A model generated the notes under the pieces. It was not told where the DNA came from and did not search any database. It saw nothing but the letters and a program-made list of their open reading frames with translations. Shown here in pieces: positions 17,438 through 25,730 of a stretch of 39,593 bases of DNA. The translations under genes and the position numbers were made by a program. This DNA comes from an uncultured Clostridia bacterium (lineage in GTDB: Bacteria > Bacillota > Clostridia > TANB77 > CAG-508): assembly GCA_934148985.1 (NCBI GenBank), contig CAKPDO010000011.1, positions 1 through 39,593 of the forward strand, written 5' to 3'. Within the stretch, counting starts at the first letter, position 1, and every line of letters begins with the position of its first letter.

Positions 17438-19147
17438 ATGCAAAAACTATCAAATGGTATAAGCAACTATGAAAAGATAGTTGAAGAAAATAGAATATAT
17501 GTTGATAAAACAATGTATATAGAAAAAATGGAAAAATTGGCAGATTCTACAATAATGTTTTTAAGACCAAGAAAATTTGGTAAAACATTATTTACAAGTA
17601 CATTAGAATGTTATTATGACCAAAACAAAAAAGATAAATTTAATGAGCTGTTTAAAAATACATATATTGGTAAAAATCCAACAAAAAATAAAAATCGTTA
17701 TTGCATATTAAGATTTAACTTTTCAGGAATAAGTACAGAAACACTAGACGAAGCAAAAGAAGGTTTTAAAAGAGAAGTTGCGTCATCTATAGAGGTGTTT
17801 GTGCAAAAATATAAAATGGACTTTTATGTGAATAGAAATTATGAAGCAGAAGGAATCTTGGATGATTTATTTAAAGCTTTTGAAATACAAAAGGCAAATG
17901 ACAAGATTTATGTTATTATAGATGAATATGACCACTTTGCAAATGAACTTTTAGGTTTTAGAACAGATGAATTTAAAAATCTTTTGGCAAAAAATGGAAA
18001 GATAAGAAAATGGTATGAAATACTAAAAAAAGGAACAGAAACGGTTGTAGATAGAATATTTATAACTGGAGTAGCGCCTATAACATTAGATAGTACAACG
18101 AGTGGATTTAATATAGCAAGAGATATAACTAAAAATATAGAATTTAATGATATGTTAGGTTTTAGTAAGAAAGATGTACAATATTTAATGACTAAATTGG
18201 AAATTTCTAACGAAAAACAAGATGAATTGTTACCAATAATAAAAATAAATTATGATGGATATATTTTTTCGGATATGATAAGAGAAAACATAGATGAATA
18301 CAAACTATATAATTCAAATATGACTTTATATTTTTTGAATTTATATCAGGAACAAAATAAAATACCTGAAAAATTAGTTGATATAAACATATTAAGTGAC
18401 TATAGTAAAATAGAGGCATTTATGGATTTGTGTCAAAATATGAACAAAGTAGAATTATTAGAAAAAATTGTAGCTGGAGAATATGTTGAAAGCACTTTAA
18501 CTGAAAAATTCAATGTTGAAATAGAATTTGGAGAAAAAGAGTTAATATCATTGTTATTTTATTTGGGCTATTTGACAATAAAAGAAAAAGGATTTAGTAA
18601 ATGTAAGTTTCAAATACCAAATGATGTAATACGAGAAATTTACAGTAATTATTTTTTAGAATATATTAGCAGGAAAGCTAACATTACAACCGATTCTATA
18701 GATACGGAGGCAATAAATACTGAATTGCTTTTAGAAGGAAAAATAAAAAGGCTAGTAGATGTTTTAAAAATATTTTTAACAAATTTATCTAATAGAGATT
18801 ACAGCAGATTTGACGAGAAATATGTTAAAGTGATTTTTTATACTATATGTAGAATGCTAGGAACGGTATATGTAAAATCTGAATTAGAAAACAGTGGAAA
18901 ATTTGCGGATTTGTTATTAATACCAAAAGAAAATATTAAAGAAAGATATGGTGTATTACTAGAATTTAAATATATAAAACAAGAAGATTATGTAAAGAAT
19001 AATAGTTTATTGGTAGAAAAACAAGAAGAGGCTAAAATGCAATTAAGATATTATAGCAATTCAGAAGAAATGAAAATGGTTCCAAATTTCAAATGCTATT
19101 CTATTGTTGCTATAAAAGATAGAATAGAAATAGAAGAAATAAAATAA
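17438..19147 (+). CDS. AAA-ATPase-like / PD-(D/E)XK nuclease-superfamily protein
   Basis: Protein of 569 residues with the AAA-ATPase_like plus PD-(D/E)XK nuclease superfamily 9 architecture, which is widespread and often multicopy in gut Clostridia and Bacteroidetes. The N-terminus has YVDKTMYIEKM and the loop RPRKFGKTLF, a Walker-A-like motif near residues 45-54. VIIDEYDHFAN is the Walker-B-like motif. The C-terminal region SGKFADLLLIP...GVLLEFKY carries the D...ExK pattern of the nuclease-like fold. The cellular role is not established; defence or mobile-element functions are proposed for relatives. RBS AAAGGAG precedes ATG 17438. It has no membrane segments and no in-frame CGG. Confidence 0.88.
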   Translation: MQKLSNGISNYEKIVEENRIYVDKTMYIEKMEKLADSTIMFLRPRKFGKTLFTSTLECYYDQNKKDKFNELFKNTYIGKNPTKNKNRYCILRFNFSGISTETLDEAKEGFKREVASSIEVFVQKYKMDFYVNRNYEAEGILDDLFKAFEIQKANDKIYVIIDEYDHFANELLGFRTDEFKNLLAKNGKIRKWYEILKKGTETVVDRIFITGVAPITLDSTTSGFNIARDITKNIEFNDMLGFSKKDVQYLMTKLEISNEKQDELLPIIKINYDGYIFSDMIRENIDEYKLYNSNMTLYFLNLYQEQNKIPEKLVDINILSDYSKIEAFMDLCQNMNKVELLEKIVAGEYVESTLTEKFNVEIEFGEKELISLLFYLGYLTIKEKGFSKCKFQIPNDVIREIYSNYFLEYISRKANITTDSIDTEAINTELLLEGKIKRLVDVLKIFLTNLSNRDYSRFDEKYVKVIFYTICRMLGTVYVKSELENSGKFADLLLIPKENIKERYGVLLEFKYIKQEDYVKNNSLLVEKQEEAKMQLRYYSNSEEMKMVPNFKCYSIVAIKDRIEIEEIK

Positions 19148-19231
19148 TAATTTCAAAAATCATTGCAAAAAAATAATAAATATAATAAAATTACATAGAC
19201 TAACAATAAGAAAAAATAGGAGGAGATAACT

Positions 19232-21841
19232 ATGCCAGAAAACCAAGATGAAATGAGAATAAAACAAATGATAGACCAATTAGTAGAAAAAGCAAAACAA
19301 GCATCTAAAGAATACCTAAAACTAGACCAAAAAACAGTTGACAACATAACAAAAGCAATGTCAATGGCAGGACTTGAGCATCATATGGAATTAGCAAAAA
19401 TGGCTGTAGAAGAAACAGGGAGAGGAATATACGAAGACAAAATAACAAAGAACATGTTTGCAACAGAGTATATTTATCATAGCATAAAACACGAAAAAAC
19501 AGTCGGAATAATAAAAGAAAATGATGAAGATGACTATGTAGAAATAGCAGAACCAATAGGAGTAATAGCAGGAGTAACACCAGTTACAAATCCAACATCA
19601 ACAACAATGTTTAAATCAATAATAGCAGCAAAAACAAGAAATGTAATAATATTTGGATTTCACCCATCAGCCCAAAAATGTTCAGTAAGGGCAGCAGAAA
19701 TTTTAAGAGAAGCAGCTATAAAAGCTGGAGCACCAGAAAACTGTATATTATGGATACCAGAACCATCAGTTACAGCAACAAGGTTACTTATGAATCATCC
19801 GGGAGTTGATTTGATTTTAGCAACAGGTGGAACAGGAATGGTAAAATCAGCATATTCATGTGGAAAACCAGCATTAGGAGTAGGACCTGGAAATGTACCA
19901 TGTGTTATTGAAAAATCAGCAAAGCTAAAAACATCAGTAAATGATTTAGTAATGTCAAAATCATTTGATAACGGAATGATATGTGCATCAGAGCAATCTG
20001 TATTAGTAGAAAAAGAAATATACAAAGAATTTGAAGAATTAATGAAAAAAGCTGGATGTTATTTTGTAAGTCCAGAGGAGAAAGAAAAACTAAAAAATGC
20101 AATGTTTGACTGGAATGATGAAACAGGATTTAAACTAAAATCGTTTATACCAGGTCAAAGTCCATATAAAATAGCAAAACAAGCCGGATTTGATATACCG
20201 GAAGACACAAAAGTAATTGTGGTATATGAAGAAGGAATAGGAAAAGACTATCCATTCTCAAAAGAAAAATTAAGCCCAGTATTAACTTATTATATAGTAG
20301 AGGACTTCGAAGAAGCTCTTGATAAAGCCGAAAGATTGCTAGAATTTGGAGGACTAGGCCATACAGCAGTAATACATTCAGAGGATAGAGAAAAAATATT
20401 AGAATTTTCTGAAAAAATGAAAGCTGGAAGAATAATTGTAAACTCACCATCAACTCATGGAGGAATTGGAGATATTTATAACACAAACATGCCATCACTA
20501 ACACTTGGATGTGGTTCATTTGGAGGAAACTCAACAACAGCCAATGTATCAAGTGTAAACCTTATAAATATAAAAAGAGTTGCAAGGAGGAGAGTAAATA
20601 TGCAATGGTTTAAAGTTCCAGAAAAAATATATTTTGAAGCAGGCTCAATTGCTTACTTAGAAAAAATGCCAGATATAGAAAGAGCATTTATCGTAACAGA
20701 CCCAGGTATGGTGAAATTTGGATATGTAGATAGAATTTTGTATCATATAAGAAAAAGAGCAAATCACGTACATTGTGAAATATTTAGTGAAGTTGAATCT
20801 GACCCATCATTTGATACAGTAAATAAAGGATTAGAATTAATGAACAACTTTAAACCAGATGTAATAATAGCTTTAGGTGGAGGAAGTGCAATAGATGCGG
20901 CTAAGGGAATGTGGTTGTTCTATGAACATCCAGATGCAGATCCAGAGGGATTAAAATTAAAATTCATGGATATACGTAAACGTACTTATAAATTCCCAAA
21001 ACTTGGAGTAAAAGCCAAAATGGTAGCAATTCCAACGACTTCGGGAACAGGCTCAGAAGTAACATCATTTGCAGTATTAACAGATAAAGTAAAAAATAAA
21101 AAATATCCATTAGCAGATTATGAATTAACTCCAGATGTTGCAATAGTTGACCCAGATTTGGTAATGAGCTTACCAAAATCAATTACAGCTGATACAGGAA
21201 TGGATGTGTTGACACACGCAATTGAAAGCTATGTTTCAAATATGGCATCAGATTATACAGATGGTTTAGCTGAAAAAGCATCAGAATTAGTAGTTCAATA
21301 TTTAATAGAAGCATATGAACATGGAGATAATAAACTAGCTCGTGAAAAGATGCATAATGCAAGTACAATAGCAGGTATGGCATTTACAAATGCATTTTTA
21401 GGAATAAACCACTCATTAGCACACAAAATAGGAGCTGAATTCCATTTACCACATGGTAGAATAAATGCAATTTTACTTCCTTATGTTATAAAATATAATA
21501 GTAGCAGACCTACAAAATTTGTATCTTTCCCAAAATATGAGTATTTTATAGCAGATGAAAAGTATGCCGCTTTAGCTAAAAAGGTAGGACTAAAGGCTGA
21601 TACTGTTGAAGAAGGTATAAATTCTTTAATTACTAAAATTCAAGAAATGAATGAAAAACTTAATATCCCTAAGTCTTTCAAAGATGCTGGGGTAGACGAA
21701 AAAGAATTTATAGCTAAAATTGATTTGCTAGCAGATAGAGCTTTTGAAGATCAATGTACTACAGCAAATCCTAGAGTACCTTTAGTTTCTGAGTTGAAAC
21801 AGATTTTGATTGATAGTTATTATGGTAATGAAATAAAATAA
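19232..21841 (+). CDS. adhE: Bifunctional acetaldehyde-CoA/alcohol dehydrogenase AdhE
   Basis: AdhE of 869 residues, which reduces acetyl-CoA through acetaldehyde to ethanol with two NADH and re-oxidises cofactor during fermentation. The N-terminal CoA-acylating aldehyde dehydrogenase (about 1-445) has TPVTNPTST, GVGPGNVPCVIE and the catalytic Cys in MICASEQ near residue 250. The C-terminal iron-dependent alcohol dehydrogenase (from about 456) has GGGSAIDAAKGMW and the metal-binding NHSLAHKIGAEFHLPHGRIN. RBS TAGGAGGAG precedes ATG 19232. At the domain boundary an AAGGAGG (20584-20590) lies nine bases before an in-frame ATG (20600), which may permit internal initiation. Together with pflB-pflA it indicates mixed-acid/ethanol fermentation. 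Confidence 0.97.
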   Translation: MPENQDEMRIKQMIDQLVEKAKQASKEYLKLDQKTVDNITKAMSMAGLEHHMELAKMAVEETGRGIYEDKITKNMFATEYIYHSIKHEKTVGIIKENDEDDYVEIAEPIGVIAGVTPVTNPTSTTMFKSIIAAKTRNVIIFGFHPSAQKCSVRAAEILREAAIKAGAPENCILWIPEPSVTATRLLMNHPGVDLILATGGTGMVKSAYSCGKPALGVGPGNVPCVIEKSAKLKTSVNDLVMSKSFDNGMICASEQSVLVEKEIYKEFEELMKKAGCYFVSPEEKEKLKNAMFDWNDETGFKLKSFIPGQSPYKIAKQAGFDIPEDTKVIVVYEEGIGKDYPFSKEKLSPVLTYYIVEDFEEALDKAERLLEFGGLGHTAVIHSEDREKILEFSEKMKAGRIIVNSPSTHGGIGDIYNTNMPSLTLGCGSFGGNSTTANVSSVNLINIKRVARRRVNMQWFKVPEKIYFEAGSIAYLEKMPDIERAFIVTDPGMVKFGYVDRILYHIRKRANHVHCEIFSEVESDPSFDTVNKGLELMNNFKPDVIIALGGGSAIDAAKGMWLFYEHPDADPEGLKLKFMDIRKRTYKFPKLGVKAKMVAIPTTSGTGSEVTSFAVLTDKVKNKKYPLADYELTPDVAIVDPDLVMSLPKSITADTGMDVLTHAIESYVSNMASDYTDGLAEKASELVVQYLIEAYEHGDNKLAREKMHNASTIAGMAFTNAFLGINHSLAHKIGAEFHLPHGRINAILLPYVIKYNSSRPTKFVSFPKYEYFIADEKYAALAKKVGLKADTVEEGINSLITKIQEMNEKLNIPKSFKDAGVDEKEFIAKIDLLADRAFEDQCTTANPRVPLVSELKQILIDSYYGNEIK

Positions 21842-21845
21842 TTTT

Positions 21846-21908
21846 TGTACTCATTGGGACCGTTTCTTTTTATGCCAATTGACACCAAAAGAACCAGTCC
21901 CAATGTAC
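21846..21908 (+). repeat. Dispersed repeat, inverted pair (cluster 6)
   Basis: CATTGGGACCGTTTCTTTTT (reverse) faces CCAAAAGAACCAGTCCCAAT (forward), with flanking GTAC on both ends, forming a long imperfect hairpin. It follows the adhE stop by four bases and is the only terminator-like structure there. Confidence 0.8.
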
Positions 21909-22000
21909 AATGCAAAAAATTTTTATCATAAAATGTAAACTCAAGCATATAATATACTAACATCAAACAACAAAAAGAAAAATGTAAAATTTTACCAAAT

Positions 22001-22029
22001 TTGACAAAATTCGAAGAACGCGGTATAAT
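22001..22029 (+). promoter_or_regulatory. Consensus promoter of G5/transglycosylase gene
   Basis: TTGACA (22001-22006), exactly 17 bases, TATAAT (22024-22029), 32 bases before ATG 22061. This placement also shows that the frame extending upstream to 22001 is not coding. Confidence 0.85.
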
Positions 22030-22060
22030 AGAAATTGTTGTTAAAGGAGGTATCTGTTAT

Positions 22061-23005
22061 ATGCAGAAAAATAAACTATCATTAATAAAAATGGTAATAA
22101 TATGTTTAATATTAGTCTTACTTTCAGGTGCTGGAGTAATGGCTGTAACAACACAAGTAAATACAGTAAAAATCCAATTATCAAATGGATATGAAATGAC
22201 CATACTTACATCGAAGACAAGCGTAAAAGAAATACTTGAGAATAATAATATAATATTAGAGGAAAACGAAAAAGTAACACCAGGAATAAATGAAGAAATT
22301 ACATCAAATAAACTTATAAAAATAACAGACAAGTCTAAACAAGAAATAGAAGTTGCCAAAGTATCAGAAAGTGGAGTAGAAACAACTCTAGAAACAATCC
22401 TTGATGCATACTCACAAGTTACAGAAAAAATAGTCGAAGAAGAAGAAACAATTCCTTTTGAAACAATAACAAAAGATGTATCAGGTGGTGCATCATCAAC
22501 AAAAAATAAGGTAATACAAGAAGGAAAAGAAGGAAAGAAAAAAGTTACTTATAAAATAAAATATCAAAATGATACTGAAATTGAGAAAAACAAAATAGCT
22601 GAAGAAGTAATTGAAGAACCTGTAAATAAAATAATACAAATAAATTCAAATGTAATAACATCAAGGTCAGAAAATACATCAAGAGGACAAATATCAGGAA
22701 CAGTTGCAGAATATCAAGAGTATGCAAGAAGTGCATGTTCATCTTATGGTTGGTCTGATAATGATTTTAATGCACTTGTAAAATTATGGAACAGAGAAAG
22801 CGGATGGAATCCAAATTCACGTAATAGTAGTTCAGGAGCTTATGGAATACCACAAGCATTACCAGCTTCAAAAATGGCATCAGCTGGGTCTGATTATATG
22901 TCAAACTATAAAACTCAAATAAATTGGGGACTAAGTTATATTAGTTCAAGATATGGAAGCCCATCTTCAGCATGGAGTTATTTTCAAAGCAATGGATGGT
23001 ATTAA
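22061..23005 (+). CDS. YabE-like wall protein: DUF348, G5 and transglycosylase-like domains
   Basis: Secreted cell-wall protein of 314 residues. A signal segment (MVIICLILVLLSGAGVMA) is followed by a DUF348 ubiquitin-like domain (VKIQLSNGYEMTILT...SVKEILENN), a G5 domain (about residues 130-205, ETIPFETITKD...GKEGKKKVTYKI), and a C-terminal lysozyme-like transglycosylase domain (LWNRESGWNPNSRN, AYGIPQALPASKM, NWGLSYISSRYG) with the catalytic Glu in RESGW. This is the order seen in YabE and Rpf-like stationary-phase wall enzymes of Firmicutes, which act on glycan strands during growth or spore outgrowth. RBS AAAGGAGG. Single-gene unit with promoter and terminator. Confidence 0.92.
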   Translation: MQKNKLSLIKMVIICLILVLLSGAGVMAVTTQVNTVKIQLSNGYEMTILTSKTSVKEILENNNIILEENEKVTPGINEEITSNKLIKITDKSKQEIEVAKVSESGVETTLETILDAYSQVTEKIVEEEETIPFETITKDVSGGASSTKNKVIQEGKEGKKKVTYKIKYQNDTEIEKNKIAEEVIEEPVNKIIQINSNVITSRSENTSRGQISGTVAEYQEYARSACSSYGWSDNDFNALVKLWNRESGWNPNSRNSSSGAYGIPQALPASKMASAGSDYMSNYKTQINWGLSYISSRYGSPSSAWSYFQSNGWY

Positions 23006-23023
23006 AATTTAATATGATAATTG

Positions 23024-23062
23024 AAACAAGGGGTAATTAAATTGGTAACCTCTTGTTTTTTT
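23024..23062 (+). terminator. Rho-independent terminator
   Basis: AACAAGGGG...pairs with CCTCTTGTT (with G-U and one mismatch near the loop) and is followed by TTTTTT. It ends three bases before the next promoter. Confidence 0.7.
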
Positions 23063-23064
23063 AG

Positions 23065-23093
23065 TTGACAATACATAAAAAAGGATATATAAT
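23065..23093 (+). promoter_or_regulatory. Consensus promoter of radical SAM gene
   Basis: TTGACA (23065-23070), 17 bases, TATAAT (23088-23093), 62 bases before ATG 23156. Confidence 0.8.
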
Positions 23094-23155
23094 TTTGGTG
23101 TTACAAGAAGTTATTGCTTATTTTTAAAAACCTTAAACAATTGGAGGAGGTCAAA

Positions 23156-24082
23156 ATGAAGGAAAGAGATATTAGATTTTTATTAACAAAAAAATGTAAC
23201 TATAATTGTTATTTTTGTCATTCAGAAGGAATTAGTGGAATGTGTTCACGGAGACATGAACTAAGTGTAGATAACTATTTAACATTATTTAAGATGTATT
23301 GTGATATGCAAAAATGGAATGGGGTTACTTTGTCAGGAGGAGAACCATTTGTTTTTCGTGAATGCGATACATTGATTGAAAGGTTGTATAACAGTGGAGC
23401 AAAAATAACAATTGTTACAAATGGTTCTTTAGTGCATTTACATTTACCTGTTTTAAGGTACGTAAATAGAATTAATGTATCTATTCATACACTAAATCAG
23501 GAAACATATGGCAACATTACAGGTCGGGAACCAGAAATGCTATATGTTGTAAAAAAGAATTTGCAAGTAGTAAGAGCATTGTATCCTAATTTAGAAATTA
23601 GATTAAATGTGACTCCGTGTGTTCAGAATGAGTGGGAAACTATGGAATTAAACAGATTAATTGAGTATTCAATTGGAATTAATGCTTCAGTGAAATGTAC
23701 AGAATTATTCCCAAATAATCAAAGCGATTGTGTTAGAATAGAAACACTTAGAGAGCAATTGGAAGAATTGGGATATATGAAGAAACAAACAGATGGAAGA
23801 CTAGAATGCTATAAAAAAGATGAACATAGTGTTTTTCTAACTCAATGCACTTGTTCTAAAGCAATGCTTTGCAAGCAGCCTATAGAATATTGTAGAGAGA
23901 ATCACGATTTGTATGTAAACCATGATGCAACATTTCCGCTTTGTAGATTAAGCGAAAACAGGATTGATTTCTGGGAAGAAATCCAGGAAAATAATCTGGA
24001 TGTGTTAATGTTAAAAATGAAACTGGCACAAAGAAAAGTGTCTAAAGAACTTTGTGACAAATATTTAAAGTGCAATTACTAA
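23156..24082 (+). CDS. MoaA-like radical SAM protein, probably acquired
   Basis: Radical SAM enzyme of 308 residues. The [4Fe-4S]-SAM motif is CNYNCYFC (C14-x3-C18-x2-C21), followed by TLSGGEPFVF and ITIVTNGSLV. A Cys-rich C-terminal part (CTCSKAMLC, EYC, FPLCR) recalls the second cluster of MoaA, but the residues that would make it a true MoaA are not clear. Substrate unknown. The usual start ATG 23156 has GGAGGAGG. Codon use is unlike the neighbours: it has CGT, TCA-CGG and GGT-CGG and a higher G+C. It contains two in-frame CGG codons (23249-23251, codon 32; 23525-23527, codon 124) with no frame break, the only such cases in the window. This fits recent transfer from a donor that reads CGG as Arg. 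Confidence 0.85.
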   Translation: MKERDIRFLLTKKCNYNCYFCHSEGISGMCSRRHELSVDNYLTLFKMYCDMQKWNGVTLSGGEPFVFRECDTLIERLYNSGAKITIVTNGSLVHLHLPVLRYVNRINVSIHTLNQETYGNITGREPEMLYVVKKNLQVVRALYPNLEIRLNVTPCVQNEWETMELNRLIEYSIGINASVKCTELFPNNQSDCVRIETLREQLEELGYMKKQTDGRLECYKKDEHSVFLTQCTCSKAMLCKQPIEYCRENHDLYVNHDATFPLCRLSENRIDFWEEIQENNLDVLMLKMKLAQRKVSKELCDKYLKCNY

Positions 24083-24091
24083 TAAAATCTA

Positions 24092-24131
24092 AAAATCAGG
24101 CAAAGCACTGTAGTGTTTTGCTTGATTTTCG
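24092..24131 (+). terminator. Rho-independent terminator after radical SAM gene
   Basis: An 18-base arm at 24092-24109 pairs with 24112-24129 (G-U pairs included) around a 2-base centre. The descending arm ends in TTTTC. Confidence 0.75.
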
Positions 24132-24173
24132 AAATTAAGACATTTATAATTAAAATGAAAGGAGAATAAAACT

Positions 24174-24828
24174 ATGAACGAAGATGAAATTATAGAAAAA
24201 GTAGAGAAATATATAAAGAAAGAAATGACAGGGGAATCAACTGGACATGATTGGTGGCATGTAAAAAGAGTTCATGATTTAGCCATGAAGATTAATCAAA
24301 GTGAAAATGCTGATGAATTTATAATAAGGATGATAACTTTATTACATGATATATATGATAGCAAATTTTTTGAAGGGAATATAAGGACGAAACTAACTGA
24401 ACTGCTTACAAATTTACAAGTAATAAATTATATAAATAGTGAGAAACTAGAAAATATAATATTTTCCATTGAAAATCTAAGCTTTAAAGGTGGATTTAAT
24501 AATATAGAACTTTCAAAAGAGGGAAAAATTGCTCAAGATGCTGATAGAATAGACGCAATTGGAGCTATAGGAATTGCCAGATGCTTTGCATATAATGGAA
24601 AAAAACAAAATCCTATATATGACCCAGATACTCGGGATAGTAGAAATAAAATCAGAAGATGAATATAGAAACAAAAAAAGGCATGCTATCAATCATTTTT
24701 ATGAAAAACTTTTAAAAATAAAAGATAATATAAATACTGAAGAGGCAAAAAATATTGCTACAGAAAGAACCAAATACATGGAGGGATTTTTAAAAGAATT
24801 TTATGATGAATGGGATGGCAAAAAATAG
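24174..24828 (+). CDS. HD-domain phosphohydrolase, two frames joined at CGG
   Basis: HD-superfamily metal-dependent phosphohydrolase, 217 residues when joined, the usual size for this YedJ-like group. Frame 0 has GHDWWHVKRVHDLA and LLHDIYDSKFF (the H...HD metal ligands) and QDADRIDAIGAIGIARCFAY, reaching IYDPDT before CGG at 24633-24635 (codon 154). The +1 frame gives GIVEIKSEDEY and then HAINHFYEKLLKIKD, a conserved block of this group, ending with KEFYDEWDGKK at 24828. Frame 0 alone would add eight residues and stop. The substrate is unknown. RBS AAAGGAG. exonuclease III follows after 24 bases, probably on the same transcript. Confidence 0.86.
24633..24636 (+). other. Proposed CGGG +1 recoding site in HD hydrolase gene
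   Basis: Context GAT ACT CGG G ATA GTA. CGG is codon 154 in frame. The fourth base here is G, not A. Confidence 0.7.
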
Positions 24829-24852
24829 AAATATCAAGAAAAGAGGAAAAAT

Positions 24853-25642
24853 ATGAATTTAATTTCATGGAATGTAAATGGAATAAGGGCATGCATAAAA
24901 AAAGGATTTGAAGAATTTTTCAGCTTGCAGGATGCGGATATATTTTGTTTACAAGAAACAAAAATGCAAATAATACCAGGAAAAGAAGATAAAGAAATAA
25001 AGGAAATTCTTAATTTACCAATATTTCAAAAGTATCATTGCTACTGGAACAGCGCAGAAAAAAAGGGATATTCTGGAACGGCAATATTTTGCAAGCAAGA
25101 GCCAATATCAGTAAAATACGGAATAAATATACCAGAACATGACAAAGAAGGAAGAGTTATAACATTAGAATTTAAAGATTTCTATATGGTAAATATATAT
25201 ACTCCAAATTCAAAAAGAGAATTAGAAAGATTACGGATATAGGCAAGTTTGGGAAGATGAAATAAGAAAATACCTTTTAGAATTAGACAAGCAAAAGCCT
25301 GTTATTATGTGTGGCGACCTAAATGTAGCCCATAAAGAAATAGACCTAAAAAATCCAAAGACAAACAGAGGCAATGCAGGATTTACAGATGAAGAACGTA
25401 ATAAAATGACAGAACTATTAAATGAGGGTTTTGTAGATACCTATAGATATTTATATCCAGATAAAACAGATAGCTATAGCTGGTGGTCATACATGGGAAA
25501 AGCAAGAGAAAAAAATGTAGGATGGAGAATTGATTATTTTATCGTATCAGAAAAGATTGCTTCAAAAATAAAGGAAGCTCATATATTTTCAGAAATTTAT
25601 GGAAGTGACCATTGCCCAGTGGGGTTAGAAATTGAAATATAA
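24853..25642 (+). CDS. xth: Exodeoxyribonuclease III, two frames joined at CGG
   Basis: AP endonuclease/3'-5' exonuclease of base-excision repair (262 residues joined, normal length). Frame 0 supplies LISWNVNGIRA and FCLQETKMQ (metal-binding Glu), through NIYTPNSKRELERL, then CGG at 25234-25236 (codon 128) and TAG two codons later. The +1 frame gives GYRQVWEDEIRKYLLELD, then MCGDLNVAHKEIDL (catalytic Asp and Asn), RIDYFIVS and GSDHCPVGLEI (catalytic Asp-His). No single frame holds the full active site, so activity requires the join. In relatives the junction residue is often Asp before YR, so this is the one site where the family does not clearly predict Gly. RBS AAAGAGG. 24 bases after the HD gene. 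Confidence 0.88.
25234..25237 (+). other. Proposed CGGA +1 recoding site in exonuclease III gene
   Basis: Context AGA TTA CGG A TAT AGG. CGG is codon 128 in frame, and the 0 frame meets TAG after one more codon. Confidence 0.7.
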
Positions 25643-25649
25643 AAATTGA

Positions 25650-25718
25650 ATGGAACCAAAAAGAACCGACCCTGATGGGTCAAAAATGTACCAAAAAGAT
25701 CCGGTCCTTTTGGTGCAG
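25650..25718 (+). repeat. Dispersed repeat, two direct copies (cluster 7)
   Basis: Two forward copies: CCAAAAAGAACCGACCCTGA and, 30 bases on, a GATCC variant (CCAAAAAGATCCGGTCCTTT). The second variant, with its flank, is shared with cluster 8. The cluster runs to the RBS of the next gene. Confidence 0.8.
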
Positions 25719-25730
25719 AAAGGAAACAAA

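Noticed and set aside
19305..21383. Several long minus-strand open frames inside adhE
   Set aside because: They are Leu-rich reverse shadows of an AT-rich gene with no RBS; the plus-strand enzyme explains the region.
3318..25237. Systematic sequencing error adding C before GG
   Set aside because: Cannot be fully excluded without reads, but extra C is seen only where it makes an in-frame CGG before a Gly codon. About 70 other CGG trinucleotides sit harmlessly out of phase.
3315..25240. prfB-type programmed frameshifting with an upstream Shine-Dalgarno element
   Set aside because: No constant SD-like sequence at fixed distance, no stop codon at the shift site and no shared slippery codon.
2775..25642. 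Seven independent pseudogenes caused by random frameshift mutation
   Set aside because: All breaks are the same event at an in-frame CGG, both halves of each gene are otherwise intact, and no breaks occur in A or T runs, where indels are most common.
25650..25730. N-terminal extension of the AI-2E permease
   Set aside because: The frame is open but consists of dispersed repeat; the RBS at 25719-25727 fits ATG 25731.
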